From Cyclobacteriaceae bacterium (GTDB taxonomy: Bacteria; Bacteroidota; Bacteroidia; Cytophagales; Cyclobacteriaceae): DNA of 64,000 bases. The stretch lies in NCBI GenBank assembly GCA_019638275.1, contig JAHBUC010000003.1, positions 248,001 through 312,000 on the forward strand, read 5' to 3'. Both the position numbers and the translations under genes were made by a program. The notes below the pieces were generated by a model that saw only the letters and a program-made list of their open reading frames with translations, did not search any database and was not told the origin of the DNA. This document shows positions 32,915 through 42,701 of this stretch, piece by piece (within the stretch, counting starts at the first letter, position 1; every line of letters begins with the position of its first letter).

Positions 32915-34315
32915 TTACTCCTCAACCCGAAATAGTTTAATCTCACCCAACACGGGTGGTGCCTTGGCTTCAATAATTCGAACCCTGAGTTTTGTTGTGG
33001 TTACTTCATTGAAGCTAAGGATTCGTTTATATCCGATAGTGGTTTGCCGATCAAGCTCTTCATAGCGGCCATCTCTCCATACATCAATGGCAAATGCTTT
33101 TATCCGCTGACCAAATTCAATTCCTTCCTGCAATACAATCCGGTTAAAGGCTTTCGGTTCTTTAAATATGAATTCGATTTCAGCTGATGATTCCGCGGAA
33201 GCCCAATAGGATCGGGTATTATTATCAATTAGATGAGCAGCCTTTAAAAAATTACTCAAAGAAGGTGATGTACTTACTTCAGCTTTTTCAGCCAAATTCT
33301 TTTCGAAAGAATTGTTTATCACACCTGCCAATTCCATTAACCTAACGGAATCAGCATACGGAATCAATCCTCTCCTGTCGACCGGTACATTTAGTAATAA
33401 ATTTGAACCGCGACCTACTGACCCATAGTATATTTCAACCAACTCATCTAACGACTTCACTTCATCATCCGTATCCGGACTATAAAACCAACCCGGCCGA
33501 ATGGATACATCGCATTCAGCAGGCACCCAATGTGTACCATCTTCATGTCCTGGAGTAAGCTCATGGTAGTCGGGATAACCCGGATAGACCTTTTCAACAT
33601 TTAATGTATTCCAGTTGGTCAATCCCGCAAACCCCTTTTCATTTCCAACCCAACGACAACCGGGTCCTGCATCACTGAAAATAATTGCATTTGGCTGATG
33701 CTTGTATACCGTACTATTAAACAAAGGCCAATCATACTCCTGCTTTTTGCCATTCGGTCCTTCTCCGTTTGCACCATCAAACCATTGTTCGAACACATCA
33801 CCGTAATTAGTAAGCACTTCACCCAACATGTTTACAAAAACCTGGTTGTACTCAGGTGTTCCGTAATCGGGATGATTGCGATCCCAGGGAGAAAGGTATA
33901 CACCAAACTTCAACCCATATTCGCGGCAAGCATCGGAAAGCTCGCGTAACACATCGCCTTCTCCATTTTTCCATAAACTCTCGCGAACGGTATGGGTACT
34001 GTATTTACTGGGCCACAAACAAAAACCATCATGATGTTTTGCCGTTATAATAATCCCTTTCATGCCCGCTTGTTTCGCAGTAGCAGCCCATTGCTTGCAA
34101 TCCAGTTGTGTAGGATTAAAAATCTTCGGATCCTCGTTTCCCTCTCCCCACTCAACGTTCGTAAAGGTATTCGGGCCGAAATGAATAAACATGTAGTATT
34201 CCAACTCATGCCATTGTACCTGACCTTCAGAAGGTGTGGCCCCAAAAGGCGAGAGCTTCTCATTAGAACAATTTGCCAAGAGAAGCAATACAATCACTAA
34301 AGAAAAATACCTCAT
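32915..34315 (-). CDS. Alpha-L-fucosidase, GH29 family lipoprotein
   Basis: 466 residues from the ATG that begins the signal; a GTG nine bases upstream is less likely. The signal peptide ends with a lipobox (LLLLANCSN), so the enzyme is probably anchored at the cell surface or periplasm. GH29 features: LEYYMFIHFGPNTF, AKHHDGFCLWPSKYS and FEQWFDGANGEG with the nucleophilic Asp, then NLLLNVPVDRRG. The C-terminal 110 residues resemble a discoidin-like beta sandwich (FKEPKAFNRIVLQEG). It releases terminal fucose from glycans. The adjacent genes give no glycan utilisation locus. Confidence 0.9.
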   Translation of the reverse strand: MRYFSLVIVLLLLANCSNEKLSPFGATPSEGQVQWHELEYYMFIHFGPNTFTNVEWGEGNEDPKIFNPTQLDCKQWAATAKQAGMKGIIITAKHHDGFCLWPSKYSTHTVRESLWKNGEGDVLRELSDACREYGLKFGVYLSPWDRNHPDYGTPEYNQVFVNMLGEVLTNYGDVFEQWFDGANGEGPNGKKQEYDWPLFNSTVYKHQPNAIIFSDAGPGCRWVGNEKGFAGLTNWNTLNVEKVYPGYPDYHELTPGHEDGTHWVPAECDVSIRPGWFYSPDTDDEVKSLDELVEIYYGSVGRGSNLLLNVPVDRRGLIPYADSVRLMELAGVINNSFEKNLAEKAEVSTSPSLSNFLKAAHLIDNNTRSYWASAESSAEIEFIFKEPKAFNRIVLQEGIEFGQRIKAFAIDVWRDGRYEELDRQTTIGYKRILSFNEVTTTKLRVRIIEAKAPPVLGEIKLFRVEE

Positions 34316-34386
34316 CACGTACACGATATTTCGTTTTTAAACTTAAAAGAAAATTTTACATTTAACGAACTTAATCTCGTTGCTTC

Positions 34387-36126
34387 ATGCCTTTTCAAAT
34401 CAAAGAGAACAGTAATCAATATGATGTGTGCATTGTGGGCTCAGGTGCCGGTGGCGGTATGGCGGCCTACGTGCTTACGCAAGCTGGTTTAAAAGTGGTA
34501 GTACTGGAGGCCGGCCCCTGGTATGATCCTGCTAAAAATGTAACTCAATTAAAGTGGCCGTGGGAGTCGCTGCGAAGAGGCGCAGGCACAACCTTCCGTC
34601 CGTTTGGCGATTTTGATGCCGCCTATGGTGGTTGGGAAATGGAAGGTGAACCCTATACACGCGTACCCGGAACACAATTCGATTGGTTTCGCTCGCGCAT
34701 GCTGGGCGGAAGAACCAATCACTGGGGCAGAATTTCACTTCGCTTTGGCCCGAAAGATTTTAAAGGAAAAAGTCATGATGGCCTAGGCGATGATTGGCCC
34801 ATTGGCTATGATGACGTTGCACCTTATTACGACAAAGTAGATGACCTGATCGGTGTTTTTGGAAGTAAGGAAGGAATACCCAACGAACCAGACGGAAAAT
34901 TTCTTCCTCCGCCAAAACCAAGGCTTCACGAACTCATCATTAAAGAAGCTGCCGGGAAACAAAATATTCCAGTAATTCCCTCTCGCTTATCTATTCTAAC
35001 AAAAAAAATAAATGAAGACAGGGGCGCCTGTTTTTACTGTGCTCAATGTAATCGCGGATGTACCGTGTATGGCGATTTCTCTTCTTCCTCCTGTTTGATT
35101 AAACCCGCCACAAAAACCAACAACCTTGATGTGATTGTGAACGCCATGGTACGCGAAGTGCTAACCGATGAAAGCGGGAAAGCCACTGGCGTATCATACG
35201 TAGCAAAAGATGATTTACAGGAATACCAGATAAAAGCCAAAGTTGTGGTGTTGGCAGCAAGTGCATGCGAGTCGGCCCGGTTGTTATTGAACTCGAAATC
35301 AAAATCGCACCCGAATGGATTGGCGAACTCCAGCAATGTGGTTGGAAAATATTTACATGATTCAACCGGGGCAGCTATTGGCGGTGTGCTTCCAAAACTT
35401 TTTGGGCGCAAACGTTACAATGAAGATGGAGTAGGTGGTATGCATGTGTACACACCCTGGTGGTTGGACAATAAGAAACTCAATTTCCCTCGAGGCTATC
35501 ACATTGAATATTGGGGCGGCATGGGCATGCCCGGCTATGGATTTGGTTTCGGCATTCAAGGATTAAACGGTCGTTTTCCAGATCGCAACGGTAATCAGAA
35601 AACAGGGGGTGGTTATGGCACAGCATTAAAAGATGACTACCGATACTATTGGGGCGCTAATGTTGGCATGGCTGGTCGCGGTGAAGCCATTGCGTTGGAA
35701 AGCAACTATTGTGAAATTGACCCGAACGGAACGGTGGATAAGTTTGGCATTCCCGTATTGCGCTTCAATTATAAATGGAGCGACCACGAAGTTCAACAAG
35801 CCAAACACATGCAGGAAACTTTTCAGGAAATGATGCACAACATGGGCGCAGTAATTACCTGGGGGATAGCAGGACCTGAAACCAACTACGGACTGGAGGC
35901 GCCCGGAAGAATCATTCACGAAGTAGGAACAACCCGCATGGGTAATGACCCGAAGCGTTCCGTAGTAAACAAATTCAACCAGGCCCACGACTGCAAAAAT
36001 CTTTTTGTTGTGGATGGCGGACCCTTTGTTTCTCAGGCAGATAAAAATCCGACCTGGACCATTCTGGCTTTATCGTGGAGAGCATCAGATTATATTATTG
36101 AACAGTTTAAACAACAGAATGTCTAA
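34387..36126 (+). CDS. GMC oxidoreductase
   Basis: 579 residues. FAD binding is shown by [19 protein letters not shown] and the [11 protein letters not shown] motif. [21 protein letters not shown] region carries several cysteines. The C-terminal [15 protein letters not shown], then [11 protein letters not shown] and NPTWTILAL complete the glucose-methanol-choline fold. There is no signal peptide. Members of this branch pair with a small gluconate 2-dehydrogenase-like subunit, which lies two genes downstream and probably forms the working enzyme that oxidises a sugar or polyol. The two are separated by an S23 gene between inverted repeats. Confidence 0.9.
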   Translation: MPFQIKENSNQYDVCIVGSGAGGGMAAYVLTQAGLKVVVLEAGPWYDPAKNVTQLKWPWESLRRGAGTTFRPFGDFDAAYGGWEMEGEPYTRVPGTQFDWFRSRMLGGRTNHWGRISLRFGPKDFKGKSHDGLGDDWPIGYDDVAPYYDKVDDLIGVFGSKEGIPNEPDGKFLPPPKPRLHELIIKEAAGKQNIPVIPSRLSILTKKINEDRGACFYCAQCNRGCTVYGDFSSSSCLIKPATKTNNLDVIVNAMVREVLTDESGKATGVSYVAKDDLQEYQIKAKVVVLAASACESARLLLNSKSKSHPNGLANSSNVVGKYLHDSTGAAIGGVLPKLFGRKRYNEDGVGGMHVYTPWWLDNKKLNFPRGYHIEYWGGMGMPGYGFGFGIQGLNGRFPDRNGNQKTGGGYGTALKDDYRYYWGANVGMAGRGEAIALESNYCEIDPNGTVDKFGIPVLRFNYKWSDHEVQQAKHMQETFQEMMHNMGAVITWGIAGPETNYGLEAPGRIIHEVGTTRMGNDPKRSVVNKFNQAHDCKNLFVVDGGPFVSQADKNPTWTILALSWRASDYIIEQFKQQNV

Positions 36127-36127
36127 T

Positions 36128-36610
36128 ATGCTGATGTGTGGAAGTGCCGAAGTGTTAGTGTGCATAAGCATTAAGTTTTAAAGACATGGCTAAAGTTACA
36201 AGATTTGAGGATTTGAGATGCTGGCAATTGGCAAGAGAACTTGTGCGTCTTGTTTACCAGGCTTGTGATGAAGGTAAGCTTGCAAAAGATTTTGAAACGC
36301 GTGATCAAATTAAGAGTGCTGCCTTATCATCAATGAATAATATTGCAGAAGGTTTTGGCAGATACAGCACCAAAGAATTCATTAGGTTCTTAGATTTTTC
36401 ACAATCCTCTTCAATTGAGGTCAAGAGTATTACCTATGCTTTAGAAGACATGAAATATTTGTCTTTCGATAAGATCATACAAATACGTGACAAAGCAGAA
36501 GAAACAAAAAACACTACCCTTGCTTTCATTCGATACTTAAAAAATAAAGATAAGGACAAGAATAAAAGCACACGAACACATTAGCACATTTACACCTCAA
36601 CACATCAACA
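36128..36610. mobile_element. S23 gene cassette flanked by imperfect inverted repeats
   Basis: The left repeat (36128-36163) reads ATGCTGATGTGTGGAAGTGC then CGAAGTGTTAGTGTGC. The right part (36568-36610) is its imperfect reverse complement, containing GCACACGAACACATTAGCAC and CAACACATCAACACA. They bracket the S23-type gene. The right repeat encodes the last residues of that gene and ends at the start codon of the next gene. The cassette separates the GMC gene from its partner. This could be a mobile or repeat-amplified unit. No target duplication was identified. Confidence 0.5.
36186..36584 (+). CDS. S23 / four-helix-bundle protein
   Basis: 132 residues. It matches the 23S rRNA intervening-sequence protein (IVP/S23) family: FEDLRCWQLARELVRLVYQA, LSSMNNIAEGFGRYSTKEFI and FLDFSQSSSIEVKSITYALE. 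The NIAEGFGR segment is diagnostic. It forms a bundle of four helices. The biochemical role is unknown, although members occur inside 23S rRNA insertions. Here it lies in a protein operon. The last residues (KSTRTH) are encoded by the right-hand repeat, so the gene and the repeats are physically linked. Confidence 0.88.
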   Translation: MAKVTRFEDLRCWQLARELVRLVYQACDEGKLAKDFETRDQIKSAALSSMNNIAEGFGRYSTKEFIRFLDFSQSSSIEVKSITYALEDMKYLSFDKIIQIRDKAEETKNTTLAFIRYLKNKDKDKNKSTRTH

Positions 36611-36611
36611 C

Positions 36612-37274
36612 ATGAAAAGACGAGACTCCCTAAAAGCAATAGCCTTAACCGCCATCTCATCAGGTGTGCTGTTGCAGTCGTGCGATACGGATAAAAAAGA
36701 AACCGTAGCAACACCTGTAAAGACAACAGGCATCGACCGACATCCATTCGAACAAGTTCGCGATGAAAAATTATTGTCAGAAAAATTCTTTGATGAGCAT
36801 GAAATGAATACCATTAAAGTATTGATTGACGTTATTATTCCGAAAGATGAAACCAGTGGAAGCGCGACCGATGCGGGTGTACACGATTTCATCGAATTTA
36901 TTGTAAAAGACATGCCGCGGCATCAACTCTCTTTGCGTGGCGGACTGAAGTGGCTTGATGTTCAATGCTTGAAGCGACATAACAAAACGTTTATCGATTG
37001 CTCATCGGAACAGCAACTTACTCTTGTGGATGAAATCGCTTACCCCGAGAAAGTAAAACCCGAAATGAAACAGGGAGCAACCTTTTTCAACCTGCTCCGC
37101 GATTTAACCGCAACCGGATTTTTCACCAGCGAGATGGGATTGAAAGATCTTGGTTATGCCGGCAATAAACCGAATCAGTGGGATGGTGTACCGAAAGAAG
37201 TCCTTGATCAATACGGATTAAAATATGATGAGCGTATACTGAAAGAAAGTGTGCAGTGGGACACCAATGAATAG
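36612..37274 (+). CDS. Gluconate 2-dehydrogenase subunit 3-like, Tat/lipoprotein signal
   Basis: 220 residues. The N-terminus has a twin-arginine-like motif (KRRDSLKAIALTAISSG) followed by a lipobox (VLLQSC), so it may be exported folded by Tat and lipidated. The main domain (VLIDVIIPKDETSGSATDAG, VHDFIEFIVKDMP) matches the gluconate dehydrogenase small-subunit family. It should associate with the GMC subunit encoded at 34387, carrying it across the membrane since that subunit has no signal. The start codon lies at the end of the S23 repeat, which may supply or disturb its leader. Confidence 0.85.
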   Translation: MKRRDSLKAIALTAISSGVLLQSCDTDKKETVATPVKTTGIDRHPFEQVRDEKLLSEKFFDEHEMNTIKVLIDVIIPKDETSGSATDAGVHDFIEFIVKDMPRHQLSLRGGLKWLDVQCLKRHNKTFIDCSSEQQLTLVDEIAYPEKVKPEMKQGATFFNLLRDLTATGFFTSEMGLKDLGYAGNKPNQWDGVPKEVLDQYGLKYDERILKESVQWDTNE

Positions 37275-37364
37275 ATGAACGTCATCATTCATCACCATTA
37301 GTATTTTTTAATTTGCTTGTTTAAGTTTTCCCTTACTTTTTTGAATTTCAAAACAGAATGTGTT

Positions 37365-38210
37365 ATGAAATTCCACTTTTTAATTCTGGCGCTCGTGCTT
37401 AAAACCTGTATTACGTTGGCACAGGTTACGTTTAATTCTTATAAGCCACACAATCCGTACAACCTGATAGCATCAAAAAGCGCTGAACTTTTCATGGATG
37501 ATGAACCGTTCACTAAAAATCAAAAAATGGTTCGTCCTTTTATTACGGACGACTCCCGGGTTGTAGGAGAGCGTCTTGCGCAATTGGAAACCTGGGCACG
37601 TTTCGATAAACATGGAATGGAGAATTGGATTCTTGGAGCCTATGGCCCCACATCATGGCTTGAATTGACTTTGGGAGGTGTGTGGGGTTACGATAAAGGT
37701 GCAGAAGAGAAAGGATTTGCCTATGCGTTGCCCCTAATCCAAGCAAAAGTATTGTTCAAGGAATACTTTCCGAACAAACTGCCTGGAATCGGTGCGGTTA
37801 TCGGCACCTTCCTTCCACATGGTCAGGGCACCGTTAAACCGGAAGGCTATGGTTCTTTTGGTTTCCTTACTATTTCTCAGTCTTTTGGTGAGGGAGATCA
37901 GGTGTTACTTCACCTAAATGGAGGAGGAAACTATCTACATATCGCAGGTGAAGATGAACTAATTGGCACGTGGGGATTTGGAACTCAGATTCATGCTGGA
38001 AAAGGATTTCACCTGGTAGCTGAAATATTTTCCGGTGATCCGTATGTTCCTGGAAGTGGTATATCGTATCAGGTTGGTTTCCGGCACTTCTTCAGTGATC
38101 TGTTCCAAATTGATATGACATACGGAAAAGGTATAAGCGGAGAGAATATTCTTGATCCGTGGGTAAGTGCAGGGGTGAGGTTAGTCTTTGAAACATTTCT
38201 TAAAAAGTAA
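37365..38210 (+). CDS. Putative outer-membrane beta-barrel or secreted protein
   Basis: 281 residues from the ATG that starts a signal peptide (MKFHFLILALVLKTCITLAQ); a TTG further upstream is unlikely. The mature part has alternating aromatic and polar residues and many Gly (PTSWLELTLGGVWGY, GSFGFLTISQSFGEGDQVLL, KGFHLVAEIFSGDPYVPGSG, FQIDMTYGKGIS), and it ends with an aromatic-rich strand, as expected of a beta barrel. No specific family was recognised. It follows the gluconate dehydrogenase-like gene after 90 bases. Confidence 0.65.
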   Translation: MKFHFLILALVLKTCITLAQVTFNSYKPHNPYNLIASKSAELFMDDEPFTKNQKMVRPFITDDSRVVGERLAQLETWARFDKHGMENWILGAYGPTSWLELTLGGVWGYDKGAEEKGFAYALPLIQAKVLFKEYFPNKLPGIGAVIGTFLPHGQGTVKPEGYGSFGFLTISQSFGEGDQVLLHLNGGGNYLHIAGEDELIGTWGFGTQIHAGKGFHLVAEIFSGDPYVPGSGISYQVGFRHFFSDLFQIDMTYGKGISGENILDPWVSAGVRLVFETFLKK

Positions 38211-38286
38211 TTCTACCTTTTAAGCGTCTGCTAAGATTTTAACACACGTAAAAAACCTCGATATTGCAGGATTGCAAAAACAATCC

Positions 38287-39294
38287 ATGCTTAAAATCGA
38301 CACCCATACGCACATCATTCCGAAAAAGCTGCCCAACTGGAGCGAGAAATTCGGGTATGGCGATTTTATCTACTTACAACATCATAAAAAAGGCTCCGCC
38401 AAAATGATGCGGGGCAATCAATTTTTTCGTGAGATCCGGGAGAATGCCTGGAACCCTACCCTAAGAATTGATGAGTATGCAACCTTTCACACACAAGTTC
38501 AGGTTGTCTGCACCATCCCTGTCATGTTTTCGTACTGGGCTAAGCCACTTGATTGTCTGGACTTATCACAATTCCTGAATGACCAGATTGCCGAGCTCAT
38601 CGAAAAATACCCAAAAAATTATTTGGGATTGGGTACAGTGCCCATGCAGGATACCGAGTTGGCCGTACAGGAACTGGAACGGTGTAAAAAAATTGGGTTG
38701 CAGGGCATTCAAATTGGCTCAAACATCAACGACCTGAACCTGAATGAAGACCGCTTCTTCCCCATTTTTGAAGCGTGCGAAAAACTGGGCATGGCGGTAA
38801 TGGTGCACCCATGGAACATGATGGGACAAAAAAATATGCAACGCTATTGGTTGCCGTGGCTGGTGGGCATGCCTGCAGAAACAACCCGTGCCATTTGTTC
38901 CATGATCTTCAGTGGCATCTTTGAAAAGCTTCCCAACATTCGTGTCATGTTTTCCCATGCGGGCGGCTCGTTTCTGGCTACGCTTGGGCGTATTGAGCAT
39001 GGCTTCAATTGTCGGCCCGACCTGGTGGCGATGGACAACCCGGTAAATCCGCGTAACTATTTGGGTAAGTTTTGGGTTGATAGCATAACCCATGACCCGA
39101 TCATGTTGGAATATGTACTTAAAATGATTGGTTCAAAAAAAGTGGTACTGGGCTCCGATTATCCTTTTCCGCTTGGAGATTTGGAAATTGGCAAGTTTAT
39201 TGAAGACATGAATCTGGAAACTTCCCTAAAAGAAGATATTTTTTATAAAGCCCCGCTCGAATGGTTAGGTGTATCTGAAGATCGATTTAAGTAA
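38287..39294 (+). CDS. ACMSD-type amidohydrolase decarboxylase
   Basis: 335 residues from the ATG that begins MLKIDTHTHIIPKKLPNW; upstream TTG is rejected because relatives start here. Metal-binding motifs are HTHII near the N-terminus, VMVHPWNMMG in the middle, MFSHAGGSF and LGSDYPFPLGD near the end. These are characteristic of 2-amino-3-carboxymuconate-6-semialdehyde decarboxylase and related enzymes. ACMSD works in the kynurenine pathway and diverts tryptophan carbon from NAD synthesis. No other kynurenine genes are in the window, so the assignment to that pathway is inferred from family similarity. Confidence 0.88.
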   Translation: MLKIDTHTHIIPKKLPNWSEKFGYGDFIYLQHHKKGSAKMMRGNQFFREIRENAWNPTLRIDEYATFHTQVQVVCTIPVMFSYWAKPLDCLDLSQFLNDQIAELIEKYPKNYLGLGTVPMQDTELAVQELERCKKIGLQGIQIGSNINDLNLNEDRFFPIFEACEKLGMAVMVHPWNMMGQKNMQRYWLPWLVGMPAETTRAICSMIFSGIFEKLPNIRVMFSHAGGSFLATLGRIEHGFNCRPDLVAMDNPVNPRNYLGKFWVDSITHDPIMLEYVLKMIGSKKVVLGSDYPFPLGDLEIGKFIEDMNLETSLKEDIFYKAPLEWLGVSEDRFK

Positions 39295-39297
39295 AGT

Positions 39298-39912
39298 ATG
39301 AGACAGCTTCTTTTTCTTTTTGTAATCATAACACTAACAGTGTCTGCTCAGGATGATCGCGCAGCCGCACAACAATTGCGGGCCGAACAGGAACAGGCCA
39401 GACGAGCTGCCTTGCTGCGCACCATGGACGAAGCTGTTTCCCAGATGAACAATGGTTTGTTTACCGAAGCTGATGAAAAATTTTTACATGTACTGAACAA
39501 CATCAGGGGCGTGCCCTCCGACCTCACATTTTACTTCGGAAAAAATTCGTTCTACCTGAAAAAATTCAAACAAAGTGCCGATTGGCTGAATAAGTACATT
39601 CAACTAAAAGGAACAACCGGGCAACATTATGCAGAAGCTGTTGACTTGCTCAAGAAAGCAGAGGTTGAAGTGCTGAATGAACGTGCGCGCGAAGCCTCAA
39701 AAGTGCAAGAAGTGTTATCCCAAAATTATGATATTGATTGCGGCCCTACCGGAAAAGTGATATGCCCGGTTTGCAAAGGCACAACCGTTATCGTGAGAAA
39801 GGGTGCCTTTGGCAACGAATACAAAACCTGCAACTACTGCGACAAACACGGACTACTCAGTTGCGAGGAGTACAACCAATTGGTTCGCGGTGAGCTCAGA
39901 CCACGACAATAA
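39298..39912 (+). CDS. Secreted protein with TPR-like helices and a zinc ribbon
   Basis: 204 residues. It has a signal peptide ([15 protein letters not shown]). An Ala- and Arg-rich helix ([19 protein letters not shown]) is followed by TPR-like segments ([30 protein letters not shown]). A C-terminal four-cysteine motif, [14 protein letters not shown] with CNYCDKHG, looks like a zinc ribbon. A zinc-binding ribbon after a signal peptide is uncommon but can occur in lipoproteins and chaperones. No family name can be given. It follows the amidohydrolase by three bases and may be in the same transcript. Confidence 0.6.
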   Translation: MRQLLFLFVIITLTVSAQDDRAAAQQLRAEQEQARRAALLRTMDEAVSQMNNGLFTEADEKFLHVLNNIRGVPSDLTFYFGKNSFYLKKFKQSADWLNKYIQLKGTTGQHYAEAVDLLKKAEVEVLNERAREASKVQEVLSQNYDIDCGPTGKVICPVCKGTTVIVRKGAFGNEYKTCNYCDKHGLLSCEEYNQLVRGELRPRQ

Positions 39913-39963
39913 CGAACTTCTCTCCCAATAGCACTTCAGCTTCCGGGTATACCCAAAAAGCCG

Positions 39964-39971
39964 TATATTTG
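39964..39971 (+). promoter_or_regulatory. -7 promoter element for trhO
   Basis: TATATTTG is a perfect TAnnTTTG. It lies 39 bases before the trhO ATG at 40011. It overlaps an upstream in-frame codon at 39969, which confirms that the earlier start is false. Confidence 0.6.
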
Positions 39972-40010
39972 CGCCCATATTACGTTTTCCTGCGAAAGAC
40001 GGTAATAAAC

Positions 40011-41057
40011 ATGCAACTATTTAACAGAATTGAAGGCAAGCTGCTCAAGGAGCGACTTTACCTTACCCCCAATCCTGAGCGAACCACGCTCTCTTTTTAC
40101 AAATACCATCAAATTGAAGATCCAAAAGCGTTCCGCGATAAGCTGTATCTTGATTTTGCATCTATTGATGTGTGGGGAAGAATTTATGTAGCGAACGAAG
40201 GCATTAACGGGCAGATCAGTGTGCCTACGCAAAAGTTAAATGAATTCAGAGACCTGTTGTATGCTACCTCCTGGTTAAATGGCATACGCCTGAACATTGC
40301 GGTTGAAGATAACGGTAAATCATTTTTCAAACTGAAGATTCTGGTGCGTAATAAAATCGTAGCCGATGGACTGGATGACAACACCTTTGATGTAACCAAC
40401 AGTGGTGTTCATTTGAATGCTCCGGACTTTAATAAACTTACCGAAGACCCTGAAACCATCGTAGTGGATATGCGCAATCACTACGAAAGTGAAGTGGGGC
40501 ATTTTAAGAATGCGATTTGTCCTGATGTAGACACCTTCCGTGAAGCATTGCCGGTTGTAGAGAAAATACTGGAAGACAAAAAAGACAAGAACGTGATCAT
40601 GTATTGTACAGGCGGTATTCGTTGTGAAAAAGCAAGCGCCTGGATGAAACACCGTGGATTCAAAAATGTATTTCAATTGAATGGGGGCATTATCGAATAT
40701 GCACGCCAGGTAAATGAGCAGGGACTTCAGAATAAATTCCTCGGAAAGAATTTTGTGTTTGACGAACGATTAGGCGAAAGAATCTCAGATGATATCATCA
40801 GTACATGTCATCAATGCGGAGCACCATGTGATGATCATACCAATTGTAAAAATGATGGCTGTCACCTGCTCTTCATACAATGCAAAGCTTGCGCAGAAAA
40901 ATTCAACAGTTGTTGTTCTACCGAATGTGCTGAAATTCTTGCGCTGCCTGTAGAAGAGCAAAAAGCAATACGCAAAGGGATCAATAAAGGCAGGCAGGTA
41001 TTCAAGAAGGGCCGTTCAGAAAAACTAGGCTTGAAAGTAAAAACCTTGTCAGCCTGA
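40011..41057 (+). CDS. trhO: TrhO, tRNA uridine(34) hydroxylase
   Basis: 348 residues from the ATG after the promoter element. The rhodanese domain shows [18 protein letters not shown] and the active-site loop [11 protein letters not shown] with the catalytic Cys. The N-terminal part ([30 protein letters not shown]) is the usual TrhO N-terminal domain. The C-terminal [14 protein letters not shown] with further CKAC and CCSTEC is a zinc-binding cysteine cluster. TrhO makes 5-hydroxyuridine in tRNA. It overlaps the mog start by one base (TGATG). Confidence 0.92.
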   Translation: MQLFNRIEGKLLKERLYLTPNPERTTLSFYKYHQIEDPKAFRDKLYLDFASIDVWGRIYVANEGINGQISVPTQKLNEFRDLLYATSWLNGIRLNIAVEDNGKSFFKLKILVRNKIVADGLDDNTFDVTNSGVHLNAPDFNKLTEDPETIVVDMRNHYESEVGHFKNAICPDVDTFREALPVVEKILEDKKDKNVIMYCTGGIRCEKASAWMKHRGFKNVFQLNGGIIEYARQVNEQGLQNKFLGKNFVFDERLGERISDDIISTCHQCGAPCDDHTNCKNDGCHLLFIQCKACAEKFNSCCSTECAEILALPVEEQKAIRKGINKGRQVFKKGRSEKLGLKVKTLSA

Positions 41058-41599
41058 TGATGAGCGATCAGATCATTCGTATTGGAATTATAAATGTCAG
41101 CGATCGCGCAAGTCAGGGTATTTATGAAGACTTACCCGGAAAGGAGATTGTAGCCGTGCTGAATGAATATATTAAAAGTCCATGGGAAAAAGAATACGCG
41201 GTAATTCCGGATGAGCAGGCGTTGATAGAACAAACGCTTATTGAAATGGCCGATGACAAGGGTTGTTGTTTGATTGTTACCAGTGGCGGAACGGGACCTG
41301 CGAAACGCGATGTAACCCCCGAAGCGACCGAAGCGGTGTGCGACAAAATGATGCCTGGCTTTGGCGAGCTTATGCGGCAGGAAAGCCTGAAATACGTGCC
41401 TACGGCCATCCTTTCGAGGCAAACAGCCGGAATTCGGGGAAATTGCTTAATTTTAAATCTTCCGGGGAAGCCTAAGGCCATCCGGCAGTGTTTGAATGTT
41501 ATTTTCCCAGCGATTCCATATTGCATTGATCTGCTGGAAGGACCGTTCATCGAATGCAATGATACAGTCATGAAACCATTCAGGCCGCATTCACTATAA
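41057..41599 (+). CDS. mog: Molybdopterin adenylyltransferase (MogA/MoaB)
   Basis: 180 residues. It carries GIINVSDRASQGIYEDLPG and LIVTSGGTGPAKRDVTPEAT, the two motifs of the MoCF-binding domain that adenylates molybdopterin prior to molybdenum insertion. ILNLPGKPKAIRQCL is the C-terminal part. The length is typical. It is translationally coupled to trhO; this pair is not obviously related in function. Other molybdenum cofactor genes are not in the window. Two Met codons at the start are equally acceptable. Confidence 0.9.
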   Translation: MMSDQIIRIGIINVSDRASQGIYEDLPGKEIVAVLNEYIKSPWEKEYAVIPDEQALIEQTLIEMADDKGCCLIVTSGGTGPAKRDVTPEATEAVCDKMMPGFGELMRQESLKYVPTAILSRQTAGIRGNCLILNLPGKPKAIRQCLNVIFPAIPYCIDLLEGPFIECNDTVMKPFRPHSL

Positions 41600-41611
41600 T
41601 TGCAAGTTTTT

Positions 41612-42589
41612 ATGAAAATCAAGTACTACTACGACACCGAAACCTGTAAGTACGAACGCGTAAGAACGCGCACAAGCGACATTATTCTAAACGCCCTTGG
41701 GTTATTCTTCCTTACCCTCGCCATGGCTGCGGGCATTTACCTCATGTTCAGTACTTACTTTGAATCACCAAAAGAACTCCTGCTTAAAAATGAGGTTAAT
41801 GAGTTGGAGTACTATTATGAAAAGCTCAACGAACAGGTAGCGCAATTAAATCAGGCTATGGACAACCTGGAGCACCGCGATGATAATATTTATCGTGTTG
41901 TGCTTGGCGCTGAACCTATCGATAAATCTGTGCGCGATGCCGGTGTGGGCGGTGCCGAACGCTATGCCGATATAAAAGAAAAGAATTTTTTACACAGGGA
42001 TGCCATCGTAGAGCTCCATGAAAAGATCGATAAACTCAAGCGAAAAATCTACATCGAATCCAAGTCGCAGGATGAAGTTGTTGAGAAAGCTAAAAACAAA
42101 GAAAAACTTTTTGCCGCAATTCCAGCCATTCAACCCATTGCCAACAAGCAATTGATTGCCCTGGCCTCCGGTTTTGGCATGCGCATACATCCCGTATACA
42201 AGGTGAAGAAAATGCATACCGGTATTGACTTTGCTGCCCCTATTGGAACACCCATTTATGCCACCGCTGATGGCGTTATTGATGAAGTCAGTGTAAGGTT
42301 TAGCGGTTATGGAAAAATGATTGTGATCGATCATGGCTTCGGGTACAAAACCCGCTATGCACACATGCACGAATTTGCCGTTAAGCAAGGACAAAAAGTA
42401 AAGCGTGGTGATCTGATCGGTTATGTTGGAAACACAGGACTCTCCACTGCACCACACCTGCACTACGAAGTACTGCTGAATGGCGTAATGATTAACCCCG
42501 TACACTACTTCTATAACGACCTCTCTCCGGCCGAGTACGAGAAAGTTATTGAGCTTGCATCTATTGAAAATCAATCGTTGGGAATGTAA
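41612..42589 (+). CDS. M23-family metallopeptidase, membrane-anchored
   Basis: 325 residues from ATG at 41612. One membrane span near residues 24-45 (IILNALGLFFLTLAMAAGIYL) is followed by a coiled coil (NEVNELEYYYEKLNEQVAQL). The LytM catalytic domain is SGFGMRIHPVYKVKKMHTGI with the zinc-binding His and Asp, then AHMHEFAVKQGQKVKRGDLI, HLHYEVLLNG. It cleaves peptidoglycan cross-links or regulates such hydrolases. The length and layout match the Bacteroidota envelope M23 type. It is followed by a terminator. Confidence 0.92.
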   Translation: MKIKYYYDTETCKYERVRTRTSDIILNALGLFFLTLAMAAGIYLMFSTYFESPKELLLKNEVNELEYYYEKLNEQVAQLNQAMDNLEHRDDNIYRVVLGAEPIDKSVRDAGVGGAERYADIKEKNFLHRDAIVELHEKIDKLKRKIYIESKSQDEVVEKAKNKEKLFAAIPAIQPIANKQLIALASGFGMRIHPVYKVKKMHTGIDFAAPIGTPIYATADGVIDEVSVRFSGYGKMIVIDHGFGYKTRYAHMHEFAVKQGQKVKRGDLIGYVGNTGLSTAPHLHYEVLLNGVMINPVHYFYNDLSPAEYEKVIELASIENQSLGM

Positions 42590-42613
42590 GCTGAACGCTA
42601 CTATCAAAAAAAA

Positions 42614-42637
42614 GCCTGGAGTAAATTCCGGGCTTTT
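42614..42637 (+). terminator. Intrinsic terminator after the M23 gene
   Basis: GCCTGGA and TTCCGGGC form a seven-base-pair stem with a GU pair and a GTAAA loop, flanked by eight A before and TTTT after. It ends the trhO-mog-M23 transcript and may also work, weakly, in the other direction. Confidence 0.75.
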
Positions 42638-42701
42638 CTGTTTATAGGATTTTTCTTTTCGGATTTGTACCTTGACCAATCAATCCAAAACCCTCACCCG
42701 G

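Noticed and set aside
36128..36610. Diversity-generating retroelement with an Avd-like four-helix-bundle protein
   Set aside because: No reverse transcriptase and no variable/template repeat pair are found nearby, so S23 without a DGR is the better reading.
36128..36610. CRISPR array from the repeated CACAT units
   Set aside because: Units are short, irregular and inverse at the two sides; there are no regular spacers and no cas genes.
41122..41622. 166-residue minus-strand ORF opposite mog
   Set aside because: It is antisense to a gene with both MoCF-binding motifs and has no support of its own.
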